From: an uncultured Flammeovirgaceae bacterium
GTDB taxonomy: Bacteria; Bacteroidota; Bacteroidia; Cytophagales; Cyclobacteriaceae
Direction: 5' to 3'
DNA length: 64,000 nucleotides
Assembly (NCBI GenBank): GCA_937883755.1
Contig: CAKZYA010000061.1
Span: 1 to 64,000 of the forward strand
Shown in pieces: positions 42,555 through 49,652 of the stretch; positions within the stretch are counted from its first letter, which is position 1; each line of letters begins with the position of its first letter. The notes beneath the pieces were generated by a model. The model worked only from the letters and a program-made list of their open reading frames with translations, did no database searches and was not told the origin of the DNA. The position numbers and the translations under genes are program-made.

Positions 42555-43003
42555 CATGCCCAATGCTGAATTTCCAGAATATTACTTTCCGGGTCAGTCA
42601 TATAAATAAATGTGAGAACTCCTACTCCACTAACCTCAGCTTCAGTAATTTGTCCCAGATCATGCCCACCGTGCTGTAGAATTTTTTCCCTTACCAAAGT
42701 GACATCATCTACTAGAAACGCCAGATGCCCTAATCCTTTACGGTTAGCTGCCGGGTCAGGCTTTTCTGCCATATGCTCATACTGATAGATTTCCAGCGTA
42801 GGACCATTCTCACCATAACCAGGCAAACGGAGGTGCGCTCCTTGGAGAGAGGAGTTAGATACCCCGGTTCCCCGCGCTAGCCACTCAGCTGATTGTCGCC
42901 GAACGGGTGGTACCAGTTTACAATCTAGTGCTTCCTGATAAAATTCTGCCAGAGCTTGCCAGTCGTTAGCAATAATATTGGTATGAGCGTATTTAATGTT
43001 CAT
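42554..43003 (-). CDS. VOC-superfamily (glyoxalase-like) protein
   Basis: 149 residues with the paired beta-alpha-beta-beta-beta fold: opening KYAHTNIIANDWQALAEFYQEALD, GLGHLAFLVDDV in the second half, and an IYMTDPESNILEIQHW end with the terminal Glu ligand. His and Glu ligands appear in place for metal binding. Members are glyoxalases, dioxygenases or resistance proteins; the reaction is not readable. Its start overlaps the end of the methyltransferase gene by 11 bases. Confidence 0.88.
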   Translation of the reverse strand: MNIKYAHTNIIANDWQALAEFYQEALDCKLVPPVRRQSAEWLARGTGVSNSSLQGAHLRLPGYGENGPTLEIYQYEHMAEKPDPAANRKGLGHLAFLVDDVTLVREKILQHGGHDLGQITEAEVSGVGVLTFIYMTDPESNILEIQHWA

Positions 43004-44204
43004 AATAATTATTCGTTCTGACTTTCTGCATTAGTAAAAGAGCTTGTTGTTTGTTTTGGATTCGCGTAGCAAACAGATACGTATCGCCACCATCTCTCAA
43101 TCCTAACTTCTTTCGTACTGTGGCTACTGAGTCGCCAAAATTACGGGTAGTAATGTTAGCCTTTTTACTGGGGATATGTGCCTGAACCTCCTTTTTCCGG
43201 TAGGGAAGTACAGCTTCTAGCCTAAAGGTGCGTCCGGGAAAATCGGAAATTAGCTTTTCGGAAGTGTACAAATGCGTATTCGGATGAAGTTTGGCTAGTT
43301 GCCAACGTTGGGCTACGGTACGAAAAGCTCCGGCTTTTAGAATAGCAGTATTGGGTTCGTAAATAAACTGCTGAGGTTCAGCAAAGCTAATCCTAACTTC
43401 TGTTTCTTCCCGACGAGTAAAAGTCAGTGGAGGAGTATCTGAAGTGAGATCAACAGCGCAGATTTTTGGATCTTTTATAGCTTGAGATGATAGTAAATAA
43501 AGCACCTCTTTACATTCGTTATTCACCGCAACAACATGTATCTCCTGTACTAAATCCAAATCTTGGATTGCCTGATTAATGTCCAGCATAGGCGAAGCTT
43601 TTACTAACACCTTATCTGCCTTTTCCATGAGTTGAGACAGTAACTGAGTTACATCAGGTGAGCAATCCGACAGGCGGAATACCTTTTGATTTAGGTCATC
43701 CCGTCGGGCTGGATCGAGGTAAATTAGATCTACCGGACTAGCCGATGTAAGAAAGGCTTTGGCATCACCAACATGGGTCTGAATAGCACTAGATCCTAAC
43801 TGGTGAAAGTTATACCGAGCTATTTCCGCTAGTTGCAGATTCTGCTCAACGTAGTGAAATTCTTCAAACGACTGATTCAGATAATACGTATCAACTCCGG
43901 ATCCGCCCGTCAGGTCAATTGCCGTTTTGCCCGAAACAAGACCACTTTTGTACTTGGCAGTTGCCTCGGAGGAGCATTGCTCCATTGATAACAAAGGCGG
44001 AAAGACAATGCCTTCCGCCTGATACCACTCCGGCAATTTCTTTTTAGCTTTCTGTCGAGCTTGAATCTGCCGGGCAACTAACTGAATGGGAATATCTGGG
44101 TGCTTTTTTGCCTGAAGGGCTAATTGATACGGATCGCCCCGTTCATGTTCACGGATAAATTGTTGAACGATGGGTTGGCATAAAGCCGTCCAGTCATTAG
44201 CCAT
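42993..44204 (-). CDS. SAM-dependent methyltransferase with THUMP-like domain
   Basis: 403 residues. Class I methyltransferase core near 100-215 with the AdoMet motif AIDLTGGSGVDTYYL and the acidic site VDLIYLDPARRDDLNQ, whose DPAR motif is typical of the THUMP-like-containing group in Bacteroidota. A C-terminal domain of about 100 residues (EAVLPYRKKEVQAHIPSKK, NFGDSVATVRKKLGLRDGG) has THUMP-like features. Substrate probably RNA. Its ATG overlaps the asd stop by one base (TAATG), and its stop overlaps the VOC gene, so asd-methyltransferase-VOC is an operon. Confidence 0.87.
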   Translation of the reverse strand: MANDWTALCQPIVQQFIREHERGDPYQLALQAKKHPDIPIQLVARQIQARQKAKKKLPEWYQAEGIVFPPLLSMEQCSSEATAKYKSGLVSGKTAIDLTGGSGVDTYYLNQSFEEFHYVEQNLQLAEIARYNFHQLGSSAIQTHVGDAKAFLTSASPVDLIYLDPARRDDLNQKVFRLSDCSPDVTQLLSQLMEKADKVLVKASPMLDINQAIQDLDLVQEIHVVAVNNECKEVLYLLSSQAIKDPKICAVDLTSDTPPLTFTRREETEVRISFAEPQQFIYEPNTAILKAGAFRTVAQRWQLAKLHPNTHLYTSEKLISDFPGRTFRLEAVLPYRKKEVQAHIPSKKANITTRNFGDSVATVRKKLGLRDGGDTYLFATRIQNKQQALLLMQKVRTNNYYEH

Positions 44205-45211
44205 TATCCCATCACGGCGGATTTGATCAGGTTATTTTTCACTAGATATTCGGCGATTTGCACGGCATTGGTAGCTGCGCCTTTGCGTAAATTATCGGAC
44301 ACTACCCACATATTGAGTGTGTTGGGTTGGGTTTCATCCCGACGTAATCGCCCGACAAATACTTCGTCCTTTTGGTGCGCCCAGATTGGCATGGGGTAGA
44401 TATTATTTTTTACATCATCCTGAACTACTACTCCGGGAGTATTGGCTAACAATTCTCGTACTTCATCCAGGTCAAAATCCTGGGCAAACTCTACATTGAC
44501 CGCTTCGGAATGTCCACCTACTGCCGGAACCCGTACCGCCGTAGCCGTCACCCGAATGCTATCGTCACCAAAAATTTTCTTGGTTTCGTTCACCATTTTT
44601 ATCTCTTCTTTGGTGTAGCCGTTATCAAAGAATACATCGATATGGGGAAGGACGTTCATATCGATAGGGTGTGGATAGACTCTGTCGCCTTCTTTTTCGG
44701 ATCGCTCATTCATGAGTTGGTCGACGGCTGCTTTTCCGCTACCGGTTACCGATTGGTAAGTAGAAACTACCACGCGCTTGATTTGATACTTCCAGTGTAA
44801 TGGAGCTAAAGCTACTACCATCTGAATGGTAGAGCAGTTGGGGTTAGCAATAATTCTATCTTCTTCCGTTAGTACGCGGGCATTGATCTCGGGCACTACT
44901 AGTTTATTAGCCGGGTTCATACGCCAAGCCGAAGAATTGTCTACGACAAACGTACCTACTTCGGCAAACTTGGGGGCGTATTCTAAAGAGGTTGAACCAC
45001 CAGCCGAGAAAATGGCAATATCAGGCTGAGCCGCAATGGCATCTTCCATACTGATGATCGGGTAGGATTTATTTTTAAACTCAATAGTTTTCCCTACTGA
45101 TCGGGCTGACGCTACGGGGAGCAGTTCGTCAAATGGAAAATCACGTTGGGCTAAAACGTTAAGCATCTCGGTACCTACCAGCCCGGTAGCACCCACTAAG
45201 GCTAATTTCAT
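44204..45211 (-). CDS. asd: Aspartate-semialdehyde dehydrogenase
   Basis: 335 residues. NADP-binding GATGLVGTEML near 8-18, the active-site Cys126 in IIANPNCSTIQM, and GGHSEAVNVEF with the catalytic His. Reduces aspartyl phosphate to the semialdehyde, on the path to lysine, threonine, methionine and peptidoglycan diaminopimelate. First in an operon with the methyltransferase and VOC genes. A TTAATTTG on its leader strand (45227-45234) is one base from a -7 element. Confidence 0.95.
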   Translation of the reverse strand: MKLALVGATGLVGTEMLNVLAQRDFPFDELLPVASARSVGKTIEFKNKSYPIISMEDAIAAQPDIAIFSAGGSTSLEYAPKFAEVGTFVVDNSSAWRMNPANKLVVPEINARVLTEEDRIIANPNCSTIQMVVALAPLHWKYQIKRVVVSTYQSVTGSGKAAVDQLMNERSEKEGDRVYPHPIDMNVLPHIDVFFDNGYTKEEIKMVNETKKIFGDDSIRVTATAVRVPAVGGHSEAVNVEFAQDFDLDEVRELLANTPGVVVQDDVKNNIYPMPIWAHQKDEVFVGRLRRDETQPNTLNMWVVSDNLRKGAATNAVQIAEYLVKNNLIKSAVMG

Positions 45212-45339
45212 GATTCAGATAATTTGCAAATTAAACTATAAGGCGAATATACTGGCGTTAGTACGTAAATGTTACCTCTTTCAGCTTTTTTTTGTTCTGA
45301 GCGTGCTAACTACCATTGATTACTAGAGTTATTATCAGT

Positions 45340-45432
45340 ATGGAAGCCAACACTATTATTATTACCAGGCTTAATTTAACACTGAAAAGTTTATTAGTTA
45401 GGTTGAACTACCTGACTTTTTCTAAGTGTTAA
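45340..45432 (+). other. Leader-like 30-codon frame overlapping a terminator hairpin
   Basis: An ATG at 45340 opens 30 codons (rich in Ile and Leu, starting MEANTIIITRLN) and stops at 45430-45432, seven bases before the TPR lipoprotein ATG. Within it, AGTTAGGT (45396-45403) and ACCTGACT (45410-45417) form a stem followed by five T. A translated frame over a terminator just upstream of a gene is the layout of transcription attenuation. Chance cannot be excluded. Confidence 0.35.
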
Positions 45433-45439
45433 CTAACCA

Positions 45440-46090
45440 ATGAGCCGTCTAGCCATCTTCCTTGTGTGTACTGTAACTGTATTGTCTTGCCACAAAAAGA
45501 CCGAGCAAGAGCTGTTTGTGGAACGGGCAGCTAAGATCTACGATCTGTACGATGAAGAAGGTAATTTGGTGAGCTACGATGAGGCAATGAAGCGGTTTCA
45601 TCAGTACGCTAAGTCGTATAATGAGCGAGGCGTATCATTATTTAAAGAGCAGTTGTACGGTCAGGCGATAGAAGATTTTACTCAAGCTCTGAAGTACGAC
45701 AAGAATTACGCTGCTGCTTACTGTAATCGAGGTTATGTGCACGCCAAACGGAAAGAATATCGGGAGGCATTAACCGACCTAAACCAAGCACTGAAAATCA
45801 ATCCGAAATACGCTAAAGCCTACCAGCACCGGGCGTGGGTAAAGCAGAAGCTAGGCTACCCACTAGAAGCAGTGAAAGATGCGAGTCGAGCATTAAAAAT
45901 CACGCCGCGTAATGGTGAACTGTACTTACTTCGAGCAGCTAACCACTATCATTTAGAAAACAACCTGGAAGCCTTCACTGATGCTTTGATTGCCCGTCGT
46001 TTGAAAAATAAAAACGCTCAAGAACTGATCGATCGCATTTCGGACGAGCACCCTGAAATTCCTCAGACTATTTTTTCAGCACGTCACTAA
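45440..46090 (+). CDS. TPR lipoprotein
   Basis: 216 residues. Lipoprotein signal with LSC (Cys17). Three to four TPR units in the middle (ERGVSLFKEQLYGQAIEDFTQALKY, then two AYxNRGYxxxK-type repeats and LLRAANHYHLENN). Probably a periplasmic or outer-membrane scaffold. Its stop overlaps the stop of the next, convergent gene (46087-46090). A possible attenuator lies upstream. Confidence 0.87.
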   Translation: MSRLAIFLVCTVTVLSCHKKTEQELFVERAAKIYDLYDEEGNLVSYDEAMKRFHQYAKSYNERGVSLFKEQLYGQAIEDFTQALKYDKNYAAAYCNRGYVHAKRKEYREALTDLNQALKINPKYAKAYQHRAWVKQKLGYPLEAVKDASRALKITPRNGELYLLRAANHYHLENNLEAFTDALIARRLKNKNAQELIDRISDEHPEIPQTIFSARH

Positions 46091-47229
46091 AACGACTCAC
46101 CAATAAAGAAATAAATACCGGGACCTTCTTCGGTAAAGGCTACATCAAGGCGAGTGAAGACATCTTTGCTGGGAAAAATCATAAAACGGACTCCGGCTCC
46201 CCCGGCGACTACCCATTCACTTAATTTAGTCTCCCGAGGTGAGGAAGATACTCCTCCGGTACTGACAAAAGCTGCGGCTCCCCAACGCTTGCTAAACGGA
46301 AAAGGAAGAAATCGGTATTCTATCTGGGTAGCCAATAGGGTCTTATCACGGTAGCGTCCCAAGTAATACCCGCGCATCATACTCTCTCCACCCATGAGTG
46401 ACAGTTGGTTGAATGGAACATCACCCCATACATTGTTGGCAACTAGTTGCCCAGCTAACACTTGGTTACGAGTGACTGGGTGGAAGTAACGGGCATCCAG
46501 AAAGAACTGCGTAAATGAAAAGTCACTACCCCAGGCATCATCGTAGTGTAGAAAGCCTGTTTCTCCAAAAAAGCCCTCGCGTACGTTCAGTACATTGTGA
46601 CGATTATCATAGACTACGCCCAATCCTAGCCCAAAATTTCTAGAGCCATTACTACCGAGCGGTAGATCAAACGGTTCACTGCTGAGTGAGTTGAAGCTGA
46701 CTCCGGTCAATTGCTGATAATCTAACTCCAGTCCTAAATATAAACTCCCGGTAACATTTCGTAGCACTCGCTCTCGAATAGCTATACTACTAGCGTCTAC
46801 CTGGGCAATTTCCTCTTCAGGTGTATCTGATCCAATACCATAATATAGCAACGGAAACTGCTGAAAGCGTAACCGTCCCAGAAAGAACCAGTCACTTCGG
46901 TCGGAATATAGCGCGTGATCAATCCACAAGCCATACTGGCTTTCCAGCGTCAGAAAAGTGAAGGCATTAATTTCGCTTAGACGGTTACTCGTATCTTGTT
47001 TAGCATAATATACATAGAGCGCACTTACGCCAAACTCCCAGCGGGTTTCAGGCGAATAAGCTAAAGTAGGGTAAGCAACAAACTTGGGTCGTTCGGAAGA
47101 AACCGTATCGTTAAATACGCTATTAAAGACTCGTTTCGTAAGGTTCCACACTTGGGCGTGGCTTTGAAAAGTAAGCAACAAAAAGAGTAAAATAAAGCAC
47201 CAGCGCATCGGAAAAAATAGAGAGGGCAT
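46087..47229 (-). CDS. Omp85-like outer-membrane barrel protein
   Basis: 380 residues, signal peptide about 1-26 (SHAQ). The body is beta-barrel throughout, with the Omp85 C-terminal landmarks GGESMMRGYYLGRYRD (VRGY/F-type motif in the L6 loop region), LLATQIEYRFLPF, and a final aromatic GESF. Related to the barrel domain of BamA/TamA surface antigens, but with no POTRA domains. Start alternatives: 47208. Function unknown. Its stop shares bases with that of the TPR lipoprotein. Confidence 0.8.
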   Translation of the reverse strand: MPSLFFPMRWCFILLFLLLTFQSHAQVWNLTKRVFNSVFNDTVSSERPKFVAYPTLAYSPETRWEFGVSALYVYYAKQDTSNRLSEINAFTFLTLESQYGLWIDHALYSDRSDWFFLGRLRFQQFPLLYYGIGSDTPEEEIAQVDASSIAIRERVLRNVTGSLYLGLELDYQQLTGVSFNSLSSEPFDLPLGSNGSRNFGLGLGVVYDNRHNVLNVREGFFGETGFLHYDDAWGSDFSFTQFFLDARYFHPVTRNQVLAGQLVANNVWGDVPFNQLSLMGGESMMRGYYLGRYRDKTLLATQIEYRFLPFPFSKRWGAAAFVSTGGVSSSPRETKLSEWVVAGGAGVRFMIFPSKDVFTRLDVAFTEEGPGIYFFIGESF

Positions 47230-47333
47230 AGAGAATAAAAACTACATACCCGTGTAGTAACGGATTTTCTCAGGAGAGGATGTGTGTTCGTCACTCAGAA
47301 TAGTATCTTTATTATTCAACATAGCTTTTTATC

Positions 47334-47945
47334 ATGGTCAAACTACTCTTTTTCCTCTTGCTACTGCTCAATGGGATTCTTCTGTCGCATACCGTAATCG
47401 CGCAAAAGAACTATGTGCCAGGCTACGTAGTACTAAATACCGGTGACACTTTGAGGGGGCAAGTAATGGATCGGCGGGAAACTCTTACAGGTACAGATCT
47501 ACTTACTAAGATTCGCTTTAAAGCTGAAGATCGCAATAGGCGCCGGAAATACCGTGCTAGAGAATTAGTAAGCTATCAGGCTAATGGAATTACCTACGAG
47601 AGCCACCGTGTTCGCTCCAAAGGAATCAGTCTGCTGGATGCCTATTATGAAATAGTGCCGGACGATGGTGAGTGGGTATTCCTACGTGTGGTTAGCCGAG
47701 GTAAACTCAGTCACTATCAATGGGAGTGGGTTGAAGACGACGATAGCTCAGTAGACACTGCGGACTTTTTTCGCAAAGAAAACAGTTCACTGCTGGTAAG
47801 AGCTACTCAGGGTATTTTGGGTTTGAAACGCAAAAATCTTGTTGAGTATTTTCAGGATTGCCCCAACCTACAGGAGAAAATTGAAAGTAAGGTGTTCAAA
47901 CATCCCGCTGAAGTGGCTGACTACTATAACCAGGATTGTCAATAG
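47334..47945 (+). CDS. Secreted protein, function unknown
   Basis: 203 residues with a signal peptide (about 1-22, TVIAQ). The rest contains GYVVLNTGDTLRGQVMDRRE and VSYQANGITYESHRVRSKG, a pattern like surface-associated proteins that respond to GDTLRGxV, known in Bacteroidota but uncharacterised. Divergent from the Omp85-like gene across 104 bases. A TATCTTTA close to a -7 element lies at 47304-47311. Confidence 0.7.
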   Translation: MVKLLFFLLLLLNGILLSHTVIAQKNYVPGYVVLNTGDTLRGQVMDRRETLTGTDLLTKIRFKAEDRNRRRKYRARELVSYQANGITYESHRVRSKGISLLDAYYEIVPDDGEWVFLRVVSRGKLSHYQWEWVEDDDSSVDTADFFRKENSSLLVRATQGILGLKRKNLVEYFQDCPNLQEKIESKVFKHPAEVADYYNQDCQ

Positions 47946-48004
47946 CGGGGCTAATGACTAGTGCTTTCCGTGGTACCACTGATGATCAATGATTCTTATT
48001 GCCA

Positions 48005-48041
48005 ATGAAAAAGCCGCTGGGAATTCGTTCTCAGCGGCTTT
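48005..48041 (-). terminator. Intrinsic terminator for the zinc-finger anti-sigma gene
   Basis: AAAGCCGCTG (48010-48019) and CAGCGGCTTT (48032-48041) form a ten-base stem with a 12-base loop. Read on the minus strand it is followed by TTTTT, 21 bases after the stop at 48062. It may also stop the plus-strand gene weakly. Confidence 0.8.
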
Positions 48042-48061
48042 ACTATGAAAAAACACCTATT

Positions 48062-48961
48062 TTAACGTAATCTTCCACCCGGTACTGGAATCGTAGCAGG
48101 CGTGGTACTCCCAATGGGTTTGGATAATTCTACTTTCTTGGCAGCATCCATTTTCTTTATTTCGGGTAAAGGCTTAGCAGTTTCCGACTTTGCTTCGGCT
48201 TGTGGGTCAGTCTTTGATTCGTTATTTGCTGACTCAGCTATTTTTTCAACGTTAGCTACCTTTTGCTCTGGGACAGGTTTCACCTGCTGCTTCTCCTCTT
48301 TTTTCTCAGGAACAACTTCTGCTTTCTTCTTATTCACAGTGACGGGCTGGTTATCCTTAGCTTCTGGTTTAACTCTTGGCTTGGCAGCCACTGGCGTAGC
48401 TTTCTTCGCACTCTCCTTTTTCTTAACTGAAGCTGATGGTTGGACGGCAGGAGTACGCTTTACTATTTTCTTAGCTGGACGGTTTTCTGCCAATCGTCGG
48501 TCTTCCTTCTTTTCTGCTGGCTTAGTAGTTACTTTCTTTTCTACGGGTTTCTTAGTAGCTACTACTGGCTTACCTTTTACTGGCAGGCCTGTTTCTTCTG
48601 CTTGATAGCTGGTTACCTCCTTATTAATGATATTCTTTACTCCGAAGAAGGAAAATACCACTAGCGTTAGTACCGCCGCTGCTGCCCGTATAGTTTTAAT
48701 TTGAAAAGAAGATAGGGAAGAGCGTTTGGCAATTTTTTGCTCCTTCAGCTTACCTGATAGTTGCTTGGCGTAAGTGTTGTATTGGTCAGTTTCTTCCTCT
48801 TCAATATAACTTACGAGTGAAGCTGAACAGTGAGCGCAGTTGGCTAGGTGTATCTCTACTTGCCGAGTCTCTTCAGCATTTAATTGGCCATGCAGATAGC
48901 GCCGCATCCGTGAACGGGAAATGTGAGTACTAAACTCTGTGGCTTTACGATTATCGTTCAT
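48062..48961 (-). CDS. Zinc-finger anti-sigma-like membrane protein with Lys/Pro-rich tail
   Basis: 299 residues. The N-terminal segment RRYLHGQLNAEETRQVEIHLANCAHCSASL has the His-x3-Cys-x2-Cys zinc finger of anti-sigma factors. A membrane helix follows near 87-107 (IRAAAAVLTLVVFSFFGV). The remaining 190 residues are low-complexity Lys/Ala/Pro/Glu (VEKKVTTKPAEKKEDRR, KKIVKRTPAVQPSASVKKKE), a probable periplasmic spacer. No sigma gene is immediately beside it; the nearest is the ECF sigma at 55418-56050 of the same strand. The partner is unknown. Confidence 0.8.
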   Translation of the reverse strand: MNDNRKATEFSTHISRSRMRRYLHGQLNAEETRQVEIHLANCAHCSASLVSYIEEEETDQYNTYAKQLSGKLKEQKIAKRSSLSSFQIKTIRAAAAVLTLVVFSFFGVKNIINKEVTSYQAEETGLPVKGKPVVATKKPVEKKVTTKPAEKKEDRRLAENRPAKKIVKRTPAVQPSASVKKKESAKKATPVAAKPRVKPEAKDNQPVTVNKKKAEVVPEKKEEKQQVKPVPEQKVANVEKIAESANNESKTDPQAEAKSETAKPLPEIKKMDAAKKVELSKPIGSTTPATIPVPGGRLR

Positions 48962-49346
48962 TTCAAGTGGATTTAAAATCGTGAAAAATGATTACTTATG
49001 TAGTCATATTTCAATTTTTATACCCACTTACAATTTAGTCTTGGACCAAGAGGCTCCTTACCAAAATACTATTGTAAGATAGTGGGTCTATAACTATTCA
49101 CTTTATTTTGTGATACTATCTTTATTATCAATAATACATTTTAATATTAGATCTATACAATTATTGATATAATTTTATATTGCTGATAATCAGATATATA
49201 AAGCGATTTTGATACACTTCAGCTCAATTCTGCTGTCCAGTTATGGAATATAACTAACAGCGTACTTTTTACAGCCTTTTACTCACCGTTATTCTTTGAA
49301 AAGCGCATAATTTGTTGATTACGGATTAGGCGTTTCCTTTATAGAA
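48962..49346. other. 385-base AT-rich gap
   Basis: No coding sequence, hairpin or recognised promoter stands out. Roughly 49000-49250 is strongly AT-rich with TATAT runs. Upstream of the zinc-finger gene, so its promoter must lie here, but I cannot place it. Confidence 0.45.
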
Positions 49347-49640
49347 TCATAGTTCAAAGAACGACCCAAATGCTTCAAGCCCCATTTCACCCATAGCCGC
49401 TGCTACTACTCGGTCTTTTTCTAACTCACCTCCTGGGCAGTCTAGTACCACGCTTACGCACTCAATTCCGATTACTCTAGGGAATTACCGCTTTACCCGA
49501 ACCACCCATTCGGGTGACTACCTCTGCTCGGTTTAATCCAAATGCTTTGATCTGAATGCGAACGACCTTTCTGTGCTTTAGGGTCAGGAATTTCTTTTAG
49601 TTCTGATACCTCTAGGTCACCGGCTTAGAAATATGGAAGG
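49347..49640 (-). pseudogene. Relic of the N-terminal part of a quinone oxidoreductase (MDR family)
   Basis: Across three frames the minus strand spells an MDR-type N-terminus: LEVSELKEIPDPKAQKG, then VVRIQIKAFGLNRAEVVTRM, then RVIGIECVSVV and ELEKDRVVAAAMGEMG, ending in a GSFFEL stop at 49347. Frame breaks lie near 49568 (one extra base) and at 49479 (an extra T before AGAGTAATC). No start codon and no C-terminal half are present. Words such as KAFGLNRAE are typical of NADPH:quinone reductases. A decayed fragment in the gap before the TonB receptor gene. Confidence 0.75.
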
Positions 49641-49652
49641 CAGGTATTGAGT

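Noticed and set aside
48102-48605. Plus-strand frame of 167 codons opposite the zinc-finger gene's low-complexity tail
   Set aside because: Its Phe/Ser/Thr-rich composition is the antisense image of Lys/Ala/Pro-rich coding sequence.
47304-49129. Shared word TATCTTTATTAT at 47304 and 49118
   Set aside because: A 12-base AT-rich word recurring once in 1.8 kb is within chance; only the first copy is placed like a promoter.
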